Source: Calothrix sp. FI2-JRJ7
Lineage (GTDB): Bacteria > Cyanobacteriota > Cyanobacteriia > Cyanobacteriales > Nostocaceae
Direction: 5' to 3'
Assembly: GCA_019359675.1 (NCBI GenBank)
Contig: JAHHGX010000033.1
Span: 1-41,552, forward strand
Length of the DNA stretch: 41,552 nucleotides
Shown: positions 1 to 7,707 of the stretch, piece after piece
How positions within the stretch are numbered: the first letter of the stretch is position 1
How the letters are laid out: the number at the start of each line of letters is the position of its first letter
The notes under the pieces: model-generated
What the model saw: only the letters and a program-made list of their open reading frames with translations
Told to the model about the DNA's origin: nothing
Databases searched by the model: none
Translations under genes and position numbers: made by a program

Positions 1-74
1 TCTCTAATTATTTAATTCAACAACTAAAACGTCCAGACGTTCATATGTGTTTAGTCTGATTTAAATTATCGCGC

Positions 75-95
75 GGCGGGGGCGAAGCCCCCGCC
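75..95. repeat. GC-rich perfect stem-loop
   Basis: GGCGGGGGC (75-83) pairs exactly with GCCCCCGCC (87-95) around the loop GAA. There is no T-run on either side, so it is not a clear intrinsic terminator. Next to it, 104-122 reads on the minus strand GGACTTACGCAACTGGCAC, a string I associate with dispersed repeats and IS ends in filamentous cyanobacteria. That association is from memory. The pair may mark an old insertion boundary. Confidence 0.5.
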
Positions 96-151
96 AGCAC
101 CTTGTGCCAGTTGCGTAAGTCCTGATATCATTAAGTAAATTGGACTAGTTT

Positions 152-511
152 TTATACTAGTTGTGCGTGTGGTAAATAACAATGACCATCCTCGGCGCCT
201 TCACTTAGTACATGGATAATACCAGCTTTGTATCTATATTGTGAGTTAGAAGGTACACCGATGTTACACGCAATTTTATCAGCAGTTATAAAACCAATAC
301 CATATATATGAGTTGCTAACTGGTAAGGATTGTTTGTAACAGTACCAATAAAAGTGGCACCATATTGCTTGAAAGTCTTAACTGCATAGGTTGTAGAGAC
401 ACAGTAGGATTGCAAAAAAAGCATTACTTCTTTGATGGCTTTTTGAGTTTCCCAGGTTTTTTGAATCATCGCGATGCGCTTTTTAGCAATACCGCTTACT
501 AGAGTTTGCAT
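152..511 (-). pseudogene. RecD2-type helicase fragment
   Basis: A 119-residue open frame matching an internal piece of RecD2/RecD-like ATP-dependent helicases. The recognisable stretches are WETQKAIKEVMLFLQS, NPYQLATHIYGIGFITADKI (a helix-hairpin-helix region) and the closing DGHCYLP. In full-length RecD2 (about 700 residues or more) these lie in the N-terminal third, before the Walker A motor. No helicase motor follows: a stop comes right after HCYLPHAQLV. The frame also lacks the normal start region, since the ATG at 511 sits inside a conserved block and the reading frame stays open upstream. It is therefore truncated at both ends and cannot be an active helicase. The family call is fairly sure. 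Confidence 0.75.
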
Positions 512-643
512 TATTTTGTGAAAAGCACGCGCGCGTCGTATGGTAATTATATACTAAAGAGTTTAAAGCACGGCAGCTTGCAGAACACAAATACTTCTGT
601 TTTTACCATTCCCGATCTATCTTTTCTTCGCAGTTGAACCCTA

Positions 644-1135
644 TCACCAATGCTTAATATTATCTAAGTAATGCTTGCCTTCAATTAGAGAAGGGTAAGA
701 AACAATAGTCCCATCCTTAAATTTTTTTGTTTTCAAGGTATTTGTAGAAGTAACCCTTACGTTGTCTACCTTTGGGTTTGACGGTCTCATCTGTACAACT
801 TCGAGAATCCTCCAAAAAATTTACATGTGTATCTTCATACAGCCCAAAAGAAGGATTGGAATATGTTTTATCCTCTAAGAATTGCGGGTCAGGCGCCTCA
901 TAACGCTCATAACTATCATCAAAAAAGATAGTTAGCTGAACATTGGTACTAGAATTGCGTGGCGGTTCTTCTCCAAAATATCTACAATCCCAGCTAGCAT
1001 AATCGTTTCCAGCTTTCTTAAAGGAAGGACAAACATTATCAATGATGAAATTTGGCTGGTAGCCTTCAGTATCAACTTTCTTAGAGGATACTTTTGGAAA
1101 TGCAGCAGCTTCAATAAAGACGAATACTACTTCCC
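644..1135 (-). pseudogene. Decayed copy of ParB-like plasmid protein N-terminus
   Basis: The minus strand from about 1135 to 717 is an open frame of roughly 138 codons with no usable start codon. It aligns with the N-terminal third of the ParB-like protein at 5933-7201: AAFPKVS against AFPKVS, then SWDCRYFGEEPPRN against SWDYRYFGEEPPRN, then QLTIFFDDSYE against QLSVFFDESYE and YEAPDP against YEAPEP. It then continues into a different ending, GRQRKGYFYKYLENKK, hits TAA at 717-719, and resumes in another frame as KDGTIVSYPSLIEGKHYL to a TGA at 644-646. The frame change falls in a run of A/T bases. The helical DNA-binding part and the SH3-like part of the intact paralogues are absent. A fossil of a third copy of this plasmid family. 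Confidence 0.65.
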
Positions 1136-1351
1136 AGGATTAATGGTATTAGAATAATAATCAATATTAATATGGAATAAAAGTATACTAACTGTGAAAG
1201 TTTTTACTTAGAAGTATGGTGCCTGTAATTTAATTGAGTAATAGCAAGGTGTTTTGAAGTTAGTATCTTAATTTTTATGATTTTTGGGATAGTAACTAGG
1301 CATATAAGGTTTTGGGGTAAATATCGGTTCAACTTAGGGGACGACGTTAAT

Positions 1352-1410
1352 TTAGTGACCCACTAAAATTAAAAAACCAGGTAATGTCCAAATTACAAGC
1401 TGGTAATTAC
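1352..1410 (+). pseudogene. Short remnant of GIY-YIG nuclease gene
   Basis: About 50 bases here (GACCCACTAAAATTAAAAAA and on to AAGCTGG) closely match 19650-19697, inside the intact GIY-YIG gene, where they encode IDPLKLKNQVISKYKAT. Frames are broken on both sides. A third, very short copy of that family; the match is by eye. Confidence 0.45.
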
Positions 1411-1459
1411 TTATAGTTATATAAAAATGACAGAATCAATATAAAGGTACCTGTCATCG

Positions 1460-1843
1460 TCAAATACTGTCATCGACCCATCCACACTCAGGACAATCAA
1501 AGTGGATAATAGCAGTGTAATCACGGTTAAAACTGTGTCCGCACTTTGGACATTTCCCTGTAAACAGAGGATGGTTATGTATTATATGTAGCTGCTGCTC
1601 TGTGGTGAGATGTTGCGGGGCCTGTCTAACCCCGTAACTAATACGCTGGATTACTAATTCATCGTTGATATATCTGGCAGCTTGCGGTTCCCACAGTTAT
1701 GGTTCCTCCGCGTCGGGGTCTAAGACGAAGTAGGGACAACTATGACTATCGAGAGCATCGGGCATAACTGCACAAAATAAGTAAGGATTGCCGCAATAGA
1801 ATCGGCATTTTGTACATTCTGGTAGTTGGCAGGTAGCTTTCAT
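1460..1843 (-). pseudogene. Zinc-ribbon protein, interrupted by TAA
   Basis: A close relative of the intact protein at 24689-25081. It reads MKATCQLPECTKCRFYCGNP, SCPYFVLDPDAEEP, stop, LWEPQAARYINDELVIQR, LTTEQQLHIIHNHPLFTGKC and ends CPECGWVDDSI. The whole 127-codon frame stays aligned without indels, but codon 49 is TAA (1697-1699) where the intact copy has GAA. All cysteine pairs are kept: CTKCRFYC near the start, then CPKCG and CPECG at the end. One nonsense change therefore inactivates an otherwise complete gene, or it makes only a short N-terminal peptide. Function of the family is unknown; the pattern suggests a metal-binding protein. Confidence 0.75.
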
Positions 1844-2010
1844 GATGCACAGCGAAAAAGAATATTCCACCATCTTAGGGACTGGAGTGGTGGAGGTAAG
1901 GCACCAATATTACTGATATATGGAGGGATAAATTAAATGGAGGCACCGATTTAACAGGATTGCTGTATTCTAATTATGTTAAGCAATTTTCACTATTCAT
2001 AAGGGCAGTT

Positions 2011-2700
2011 ATGAACCGCTTATATACTTCGTGGCTTTTAGGAATCGTGACTTTAGTTGGTTTTGGGTCAAGTGTAGAAAGTGTAAAGGCGCAAACTACC
2101 TATACATTCAATGCTACCTTTGATGGAACATCTGCACTATTAAGACAGATAACAGAAGATATAACAGCAAGAAGTATTTCAGGTTTAAGTAATGATGCAC
2201 CTTACGGTTTGACTAAAGCAAACGGTTCTGTTTACATAAAAACAAATCCAATTGACGGTTCATATCGTTATAGTACTAACCCACAAAGATTTGGTTTAGA
2301 CAATCAACCACTTGGTGGAGTTACATTATTTGGAGAAGGCATCAACAAATTATCCTATCAATTTGAAGATGGTGTAGGGGTTTTTAATGCCGAAGCTTTG
2401 ACTAGTACTGGTTCTAATACAAACATAATCACTGGTGGGGAAGGTATATTTGAAGGCGCCACTGGTAGACTAACTGGTTCTGAAGTTTATCAAGTCGCCA
2501 ATCTTCTAGTAGACCCAACTAGTGCTAGTAAAGGAATAGTGAAAATAAACGGCACCATTATCGTACCAACAACTCAAAAAGTACCAGAGCCAAATGCGAC
2601 TGCTGCATTAGTTGGAGTGGGTATAAGCGGCATATTTTTATTACAAAGAAGGCGCCAGTTCAAGGAAATATGTTTATCGTCGCATTGCTCCCAATTGTAA
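2011..2700 (+). CDS. PEP-CTERM protein with dirigent/allene-oxide-cyclase-like barrel
   Basis: Exported protein of 229 residues. I prefer the ATG at 2011, because it gives a normal signal peptide (MNRLYTSWLLGIVTLVGFGS, likely cleaved near VKAQ) and has an AAGGG box upstream; a start at 1960 would add 17 odd residues. The middle has the repeated GEG/GATGRLTGSE pattern (GEGIFEGATGRLTGSEVYQ) seen in dirigent and allene-oxide-cyclase-like barrels. The C-terminus is a PEP-CTERM sorting signal: VPEP, a hydrophobic helix, then RRR. Such proteins are exported and, where an exosortase is present, cleaved at this signal. No exosortase is in the window. Unusually, about 14 residues follow the arginine cluster. 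The substrate or role is unknown. It stands alone, followed by a MITE-like element. Confidence 0.75.
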   Translation: MNRLYTSWLLGIVTLVGFGSSVESVKAQTTYTFNATFDGTSALLRQITEDITARSISGLSNDAPYGLTKANGSVYIKTNPIDGSYRYSTNPQRFGLDNQPLGGVTLFGEGINKLSYQFEDGVGVFNAEALTSTGSNTNIITGGEGIFEGATGRLTGSEVYQVANLLVDPTSASKGIVKINGTIIVPTTQKVPEPNATAALVGVGISGIFLLQRRRQFKEICLSSHCSQL

Positions 2701-2736
2701 GTTATTTTTCCGAAATCCTAGAAATCCAAGTGTAGT

Positions 2737-2827
2737 CAATACTGCTCGGTTAAAGAGATAAAGTAGGCTGAAACCCTTAATATGTCGTTGTCTATAACGC
2801 TAAAAAAAGCTTAACCGAGCAGTATTG
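2737..2827. mobile_element. MITE-like 91-bp element with perfect 17-bp terminal inverted repeats
   Basis: CAATACTGCTCGGTTAA (2737-2753) is repeated exactly in inverse at 2811-2827, with 57 bp between and no coding capacity. Perfect ends on so short an element suggest a non-autonomous miniature transposon, or an insertion sequence deleted internally. The ends resemble those of cyanobacterial insertion sequences as I remember them, but I cannot name the family. No clear target duplication is visible. A strong hairpin used as a terminator is the alternative. Confidence 0.65.
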
Positions 2828-3456
2828 GGAGTTAAGGCACCAATATTAGTGATTTAGTGGGCGCCTGTAAGAGAAAGTTTAATGGAGGCGGCATCATGTA
2901 CTAACTGCTTTAATGCTGCGTAATAGCACAGTTATTTTTGTGCAATAGCACTTCTAGATTTGGAAAAAATTTAAATCTAACATTACCCCCACATTTGTAA
3001 CTTAGTAAACTTAAAAAGGCAGCGATAATTATTAACACAACTAACACTTCAACTCTATTCCATCTACATAACATAGGCTTATCTTTAGTGTAAAGCTAAA
3101 AATTTGAATAACAATCACATTTTAATAAGCCTTTCGATAATTAAATATCAACTAATTAATATTATATTTTCAATACTAACTGACTTTTATAACAATGCAC
3201 TATGCAAGACAAGTGTATATTTTTTAATATTGGTATTTTGATATTCAACTACTAATTCTTCATATATTATAGTAATTAAATTTTTTAAGATAGATTAGCA
3301 AATATACTCATGTAGAGTTATATTGCTTCTTATATTCTAAAAATATCCACCAACTTAATTATTGAAAGAAATAATATTTTTGGTAATGTTTATACAAATT
3401 AATAATAATCATTATCATAAAGTAAAAACAGTAATATAGTAAGGGGAGTCCTAAAA
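2828..3456. other. AT-rich gene-free stretch with one direct repeat
   Basis: TAAGGCACCAATATTA at 2833-2848 repeats 1897-1912 exactly, and nearby sequence (GGAG before, TTTAATGGAGGC or TAAATGGAGGC after) is also shared. The PEP-CTERM gene and the MITE-like element thus lie between two copies of about 60 bp. The rest, to 3456, is very AT-rich with no supported gene. It must hold the promoter of the padR-like gene. Confidence 0.5.
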
Positions 3457-3816
3457 ATGAGTTTAAGTTTTAAGGAAGAGCTTATGTTGTTAGCAATACT
3501 AAATAGAAACAATTCAAGCTATGGAACAGAAATAATTGAAGATGTTAGTCAAGCTAGCGGAGGAAAAGTCCAGCTTGATTACGGCTTTTTATTTCCAACT
3601 TTACGTAAATTGTGCGGACGAGAAAGAAGACTTATAAGGCGGCTGCAAAGTAACCATGTATCAATTAGAACAGGAGGACATCGGCGGGTATATTACGAGG
3701 TAACAGAATTAGGAAAACAAGCGTTACTAGAGGCTGATAATACACGCAGAAATTTGGGCGGAAAAGTTTGGTTAAGATTGGTTATTCAGGTACTAAAAAA
3801 AAGATTAATCCCATAA
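3457..3816 (+). CDS. PadR-family transcriptional regulator
   Basis: A 119-residue protein with the PadR winged-helix pattern: an N-terminal helix (FKEELMLLAILNRN), SYGTEIIEDVSQASGG, FLFPTLRKL, then the wing and TGGHRRVYYEVTELGKQALLEA. PadR proteins are dimeric repressors that often answer to small molecules. A strong ribosome site (AAGGGGAG) stands about 8 bases before the ATG. The stretch after LRKL (CGRERRLIRRLQSNHVSIR) is unlike the usual LEKEGLI pattern and may carry small compensating changes. The next gene starts 53 bp downstream on the same strand, a PadR plus membrane-partner pairing known from other bacteria. Confidence 0.8.
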   Translation: MSLSFKEELMLLAILNRNNSSYGTEIIEDVSQASGGKVQLDYGFLFPTLRKLCGRERRLIRRLQSNHVSIRTGGHRRVYYEVTELGKQALLEADNTRRNLGGKVWLRLVIQVLKKRLIP

Positions 3817-3869
3817 TTAAAGAAATTGAAGTCGCTTTCAGCACTCGTTAATAGATGATGAGGTAACAG

Positions 3870-4340
3870 ATGATAGTCTTAGAATTAATAGTCAAAAAAT
3901 TGATAGATAAATTGTTAAAATTGGTGCTAGTTAAGGATTTTAGGGAAGAAGCACTTTGTGAGATTTGGGAAGGACATTATCGCTTAATAGCAAATAAAAA
4001 ACCACTAGTGATTAGATTATTTATACTCTTATGGAGAGCTTTGTTAATAGTTTGGGCATCGGTACAAATAAGCCTTGACACTACATCAATAGCTACCGAG
4101 GAATCTGAAGAACCATTGGCAGAATTAACTTCACTGAATGGACAGACATCACCTATTCTACCAGAGATTGTCGAAGAGCAAACAATCAGTAAGTTAACAA
4201 CATCTAGCATGTTTCGATTGTGCAGTAATTATCGCGAAAACCAAGCAAGGCAGAGAAAATACAAGTATATTTGTCAGTTGCAAGTAATACAATCAGAAAG
4301 ATATGAGCCGTCACGCCTTTTAATCATTTCTTACATCTAA
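3870..4340 (+). CDS. PadR-linked small membrane protein (permease-prefix-like)
   Basis: 156 residues. The N-terminal half (LVLVKDFREEALCEIWEGHY, then a hydrophobic helix, LFILLWRALLIVWASVQISL) recalls the short domain coded beside PadR regulators and called a permease prefix in larger transporters (pattern: helix, REE-LGD-YE-like segment, membrane helix). The C-terminal half is polar, with no family I recognise, and may have drifted or been frameshifted. The ribosome site GAGG is 6 bases from the ATG. It is very probably co-transcribed with the PadR gene and may be its target or sensor partner; this is inference from pairing. Confidence 0.55.
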   Translation: MIVLELIVKKLIDKLLKLVLVKDFREEALCEIWEGHYRLIANKKPLVIRLFILLWRALLIVWASVQISLDTTSIATEESEEPLAELTSLNGQTSPILPEIVEEQTISKLTTSSMFRLCSNYRENQARQRKYKYICQLQVIQSERYEPSRLLIISYI

Positions 4341-4349
4341 TAGGAAAAA

Positions 4350-4374
4350 ACGGCGCCGAATATCCAGGCGCCGT
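4350..4374 (-). terminator. Stem-loop built from two GGCGCC motifs
   Basis: ACGGCGCC (4350-4357) pairs exactly with GGCGCCGT (4367-4374). On the minus strand it is followed by a T-run (the AAAAAA just before 4350), so it fits an intrinsic terminator for the bacteriocin-like gene at 4406-4699. On the plus strand it also follows the membrane-protein gene. Confidence 0.5.
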
Positions 4375-4405
4375 ACTTTAAGATTGTGGTTTGAAGAAAC
4401 TATGA

Positions 4406-4699
4406 TTATTTAACAGCGATAGCTTGACCAGCGGTGCTATAAATTTCTGTCAGGTTGGTTAAAGAAGCTGTACCACTACCATTGGGACCTGCGAAGGTTT
4501 GTTGACCAACTTGGAGTTGTTTGAGTGATTAGGTGTTAGAAGCATCAGAAGCAAAACCACCAACATCACCGAAGCTAATAGCCAAACTACCTGCTACGGT
4601 ATCAAGTTCATCGTTAGATAGTTCAAGAGCATTAATTTCGTTATTGATTATCTTATCTTTTAGTTTATTGTTTAGATTTGAAGGCTTGCTTGTCTTCAT
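4406..4699 (-). pseudogene. CTB/Nif11-type bacteriocin precursor with in-frame TAA
   Basis: From ATG 4699 the frame reads MKTSKPSNLNNKLKD, then ALELSNDELDTVAGS (a typical Nif11/CTB leader end; the usual double glycine is GS here), then LAISFGDVGGFASDASNT. At codon 57 (4529-4531) comes TAA. The same frame then continues SLKQLQVGQQTFAGPNGSGT and LTNLTEIYSTAGQAIAVK to a TAA at 4406-4408. The part after the stop is as typical of the family (QQTFAGP, AGQA) as the part before it, so this is one 97-residue precursor gene cut by a single nonsense codon. Family precursors are exported through peptidase-containing transporters after cleavage behind the GG/GS site. No modifying enzyme or exporter is in the window. 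Readthrough cannot be ruled out. Confidence 0.65.
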
Positions 4700-4989
4700 G
4701 ACTAAATAGTAGGGGTTCCGATAGCTCTCGTACATCGGAGAAAAGCTTGAATTGCAAGCCATACTTTTTGTTGAGAGCATATATACTAAAGTTTAAGATG
4801 GCGCCCGTTGTCGGTCTAACTGAGGGAACGATGTACAGTTAGATCCATACAAAAAACGCGCAGTTGTAGCGCATAATAATTAGCCACATTGCGCCTATCT
4901 GCTAATTTGCCAGTAATGCTGCTCAACTCCATGCCGATAACCACCATATCTAGCAACTTCTGTGAAGGCGCCACTAGCCAGCCTTCAAT

Positions 4990-5550
4990 TTATAATTTGA
5001 TACCTTGTAAAAATTCAATTTGTTTAATACTTGTGGGTTTGAATTCGTTAATACCTGATGTAAAGCGTTGGCGCCAGGTATCCACCCAGATAAAATCAAT
5101 ACCCGCACTAGAAGCGGCGCCGTCATCTTCCGGTCTATCTCCTATTAGCCAAGCTTCTTCTATTGTCTTGTTTTGTAAGAAGTGGTTAATCATTCCGGCG
5201 CCGGGTTTAGGGAAACTTTCAAACTCCGAAGTGTTGTGCTGCTTAATTTCTAAAGCAGGTTTGTCTTTAAATAGTTTCCACATAGTAAGCCCTTCAAAGT
5301 CAGGGCAGAAACATATATATTCTAATTGTAAGAGTAAATCTAAAGTATTTTTCATCTCTGTAATTGCATCCTCAATAGATTTATGAGGTTTATTAGTACT
5401 TTGATTAATTGCTGCACAACCACCTTGATTACTAACTCCAATTAATGTGTAACCCTTAGATTTGTAAAAATCTAAACCTTTGGTAACACCGTTCATTACC
5501 TTGATATCTTCAGGATTTTCTTTAAATGTGGCGCCGCTTGCACGACCACC
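4990..5550 (-). pseudogene. HAD-family phosphatase missing its N-terminus
   Basis: About 185 residues of a HAD-IIIA type phosphatase (histidinol-phosphatase / heptose-bisphosphatase-like). Visible are SGATFKENPEDIKV, GVSNQGG (motif II, Ser/Asn), FCPDFEG, FPKPGAGM (motif III lysine) and LIGDRPEDDGAASSAGI (motif IV, GDxxxD). Motif I, the catalytic DxDGTL that should lie just before SGATF, is missing: upstream the frame runs through an unrelated stretch (FRPGGRA) to a stop at 5593-5595 with no start codon. An internal ATG at 5496 would give 168 residues, still without motif I. The enzyme should be dead. The break is next to the iteron array, suggesting that the array region arrived by rearrangement. 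Confidence 0.65.
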
Positions 5551-5657
5551 GGGACGAAAGGAAGAGACGCGCGGTTGCTGCTTGTACTTTGATTAAAACA
5601 AACTTTGCAAAAGTATTTAACCAGTACATGGATATTAAAAAAATTGATGAACATTTT

Positions 5658-5685
5658 AAAAACTTCCACCATTGGTGGACATTTT
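5658..5685. repeat. 28-bp iteron, copy 1
   Basis: First of three identical 28-bp direct repeats (AAAAACTTCC, the near-palindrome CCACCATTGGTGG, then ACATTTT). The copies start at 5658, 5774 and 5891, 116 and 117 bp apart, close to 11 helical turns. They lie just downstream of the ParB-like gene. Flanking bases are only weakly alike between copies. They are candidate binding sites for a plasmid DNA-binding protein (partition or copy control). Confidence 0.8.
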
Positions 5686-5773
5686 CCGAAAAATGTGTAT
5701 AAAAAAGAACCAAAAAAGACAAAAACAGGTATTAAACCAATACATTCCTAGTAAAATGCTTGGTAAGCATCGT

Positions 5774-5801
5774 AAAAACTTCCACCATTGGTGGACATTT
5801 T
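5774..5801. repeat. 28-bp iteron, copy 2
   Basis: Second copy, identical over all 28 bases. About 44 bases before it are visibly related to those before copy 1 (GTATTAAACCAATACATT against GTATTTAACCAGTACATG), so a larger unit was duplicated but only the 28-bp block stayed fixed. Confidence 0.8.
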
Positions 5802-5890
5802 AATAGGCGCCTGTATCCAACAAAACATCTAAATAACTGAAAGAGGTGTTTTTTGATACAAAATGTCGAAAAAATGCTATTGAAAATTGG

Positions 5891-5918
5891 AAAAACTTCC
5901 ACCATTGGTGGACATTTT
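5891..5918. repeat. 28-bp iteron, copy 3
   Basis: Third copy, identical to the others. It ends 14 bp before the stop codon of the ParB-like gene, which is read towards it. A GGCGCC motif lies between the two. Confidence 0.8.
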
Positions 5919-5932
5919 GAAGGCGCCGCAAT

Positions 5933-7201
5933 TTACTCATTAGTAAGAGCAGCGTAGTTGTTCTCTATTACAGTCAACAATACTTCTTCTACCTCAGTCA
6001 GGTAATAGCGCCGAATTTGACCAAATTGTTTCAGTAAGACAGTAACAGTTTCTTCTAAATCTCTACGAGATGAGCGAATAGAAGCAATACGTTCATGTAA
6101 TTTCTGTATAAATAGGCATCCTTCATCCAAAAAGTTAAGAGATTTGAGATGGTCAACTCTAAGAATGTACTCACCATCCCAGGCAATGACTGTACAGCTA
6201 AATTCATGAACATCTTTAACAAAGCACCAACAGTCAGCTTTACCTCTTAATTCAGGGTTATCCTTGGGGATAATTTGGCAAACTTCCCCTACTCGGTAAG
6301 GATTTGGTACTTTTACTTTATTACGCTCCATAATTCGTTGAACGATACCTTTAACCAGGCGCCCGCTAGGAATTTTTCCACCAGCTTCATTGACAGCTTG
6401 CTCCCAACAAGAAAGTTGTTCATCGGGTTCAAGGTCAGCTAATGGTCGAACTTGTCGTTCACTCGTTGGTAAAAATTTCACACATTCTGGAAGTTTTTTG
6501 AGGTTATCCACCACACCCGCAGCATCAATTAATTGGTAAGAACGCGAACGATTATAGTTAAACCTATCTTTACAATACTCATCGAACGTTTTATGAGTAC
6601 TGCGGTACAGGCGCCTGTCCCTAAGTTCCATAAGAGCTTTCCCCGCTTCATAAAACGCGCGTTCAATTTGACGCTCAAGTCGTGAGCGGTCACGTTCCTC
6701 TAGAGGTGTCAGTTCCGAAGTATCTTGCAATTCGCTTTCATTGGAATTATTTACTCTTTCCTCTAAGGATTGCTTTGCTTCGAGTACGTTAGTTTTATCT
6801 TGTAGTTCCCGGCGCCTTAATTCATCCTGTTGCCACTTATGCCAAGCAGCTTCATATTCTTCAACAGTTTTATAGTCGTCTGGTTCAGGTGCCTCATAAG
6901 ACTCATCAAAAAATACAGAGAGTTGTCCATCAGGTTCTATATTTCGCGGAGGTTCTTCACCAAAATACCTGTAATCCCAACTTTCATTGTTGTTTAAAAC
7001 TTTCTCATGGGAAAGATGTTCGTTTTCAGAGGTAGTATTTATTACGTGTGAATCATTATCTGTTACCTGTTTTGAGACCTTTGGAAATGCGGTACCGTCA
7101 TCCCAACCCAAATCATAAGTATGATTATTCATCTGGCAAGAGTAGGCGCCTGTGTTAAATAATGATTCGGATTGAGTAGTTATCTTTTTACGCTTCTTCA
7201 T
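5933..7201 (-). CDS. ParB-like plasmid DNA-binding protein (copy A)
   Basis: 422 residues from ATG 7201; a GTG at 7210 would add three. Residues about 60-110 are acidic, with SWDYRYFGEEPPRN and QLSVFF, which resembles a sliding-clamp docking peptide. Around 170-230 is a helical DNA-binding region of the plasmid ParB/DUF3102-like kind: AFYEAGKALMELRDRRLY, TFDEYCKDRFNYNRSRSY, LIDAAGVVDNL, LPTSERQVRPLADLEP. Around 295-355 is an SH3/KOW-like barrel (VGEVCQIIPKDNP, CTVIAWDGEYILRVDHLKSL), then a helical tail. It is last in a four-gene operon, overlapping the previous gene by 14 bp, which implies translational coupling. A paralogue lies at 12417-13379 and a fossil at 644-1135. The likely role is plasmid maintenance or partition; no ParA ATPase is in the window. 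Confidence 0.65.
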   Translation of the reverse strand: MKKRKKITTQSESLFNTGAYSCQMNNHTYDLGWDDGTAFPKVSKQVTDNDSHVINTTSENEHLSHEKVLNNNESWDYRYFGEEPPRNIEPDGQLSVFFDESYEAPEPDDYKTVEEYEAAWHKWQQDELRRRELQDKTNVLEAKQSLEERVNNSNESELQDTSELTPLEERDRSRLERQIERAFYEAGKALMELRDRRLYRSTHKTFDEYCKDRFNYNRSRSYQLIDAAGVVDNLKKLPECVKFLPTSERQVRPLADLEPDEQLSCWEQAVNEAGGKIPSGRLVKGIVQRIMERNKVKVPNPYRVGEVCQIIPKDNPELRGKADCWCFVKDVHEFSCTVIAWDGEYILRVDHLKSLNFLDEGCLFIQKLHERIASIRSSRRDLEETVTVLLKQFGQIRRYYLTEVEEVLLTVIENNYAALTNE

Positions 7202-7694
7202 TGCACACACCTACTTTTAATTCGTATCTATCACGACTTGCTAAATCGTGTTTGTACTGTGCATAAGATTGTTCAGAGGAAATACGCGCACGTTGCCGCA
7301 AACTCTTAGCGGTGGCAATATGAGAAACACTTTCATCAACAAAATCCTTATTTTTTAGCAACTTTTCAAACTGAGTTCTTACTGTTTCTTCCCAGTTGTC
7401 GCGCTCCCACTTGTCAAGTTCTTTACAGGTTATTTGGTGGAGGCGTGTATCAATATTACCCTTGAGGTGAAACCACTGGCGCCCTTGTTCGCATCCTTGA
7501 CAAACAGGTGTTCTATCTCGATTAGAGTCATACTCTGCTATAACAAGTTTTGCAATGTGGGGTCGCACCCATCCAGTGTCATGACAGCAGAAACATTTCC
7601 AGGTGGGCATTTTAAATATTTCCTCACCTTCAGGTTTGGGTGTCAATTCGGTTCGTACAGGGATGGGAAGAATTTTCTTAAACTCAAAATTCAT
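7188..7694 (-). CDS. Small zinc-finger protein of the plasmid operon
   Basis: 168 residues, family not recognised. Four cysteines in two pairs, WKCFCCHDTGWV and TPVCQGCEQG, about 34 residues apart, suggest one zinc-binding site of the DnaJ/recombinase type. The rest is charged and helical (LDKWERDNWEETVRTQFEKL, TAKSLRQRARISSEQSYAQY). It lies 13 bp after the wHTH gene and overlaps the ParB-like gene by 14 bp, so it is the third gene of one transcript. GTGAGG just before the ATG is a fair ribosome site. A role with DNA is inferred from neighbours and the metal site only. Confidence 0.6.
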   Translation of the reverse strand: MNFEFKKILPIPVRTELTPKPEGEEIFKMPTWKCFCCHDTGWVRPHIAKLVIAEYDSNRDRTPVCQGCEQGRQWFHLKGNIDTRLHQITCKELDKWERDNWEETVRTQFEKLLKNKDFVDESVSHIATAKSLRQRARISSEQSYAQYKHDLASRDRYELKVGVCNEEA

Positions 7695-7707
7695 ATGTGG
7701 CGCCTCA

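Noticed and set aside
4889-5386. 165-codon plus-strand frame
   Set aside because: Exact antisense of the HAD phosphatase fragment, whose motifs are clear on the minus strand.
5522-5722. 66-codon minus-strand frame ending at the HAD gene
   Set aside because: It crosses iteron copy 1 and has no family likeness; the same DNA reads equally well in several frames.
5658-5918. CRISPR array
   Set aside because: Only three repeats, with 88-89-bp gaps that are partly similar to each other, unlike CRISPR spacers. No Cas genes.
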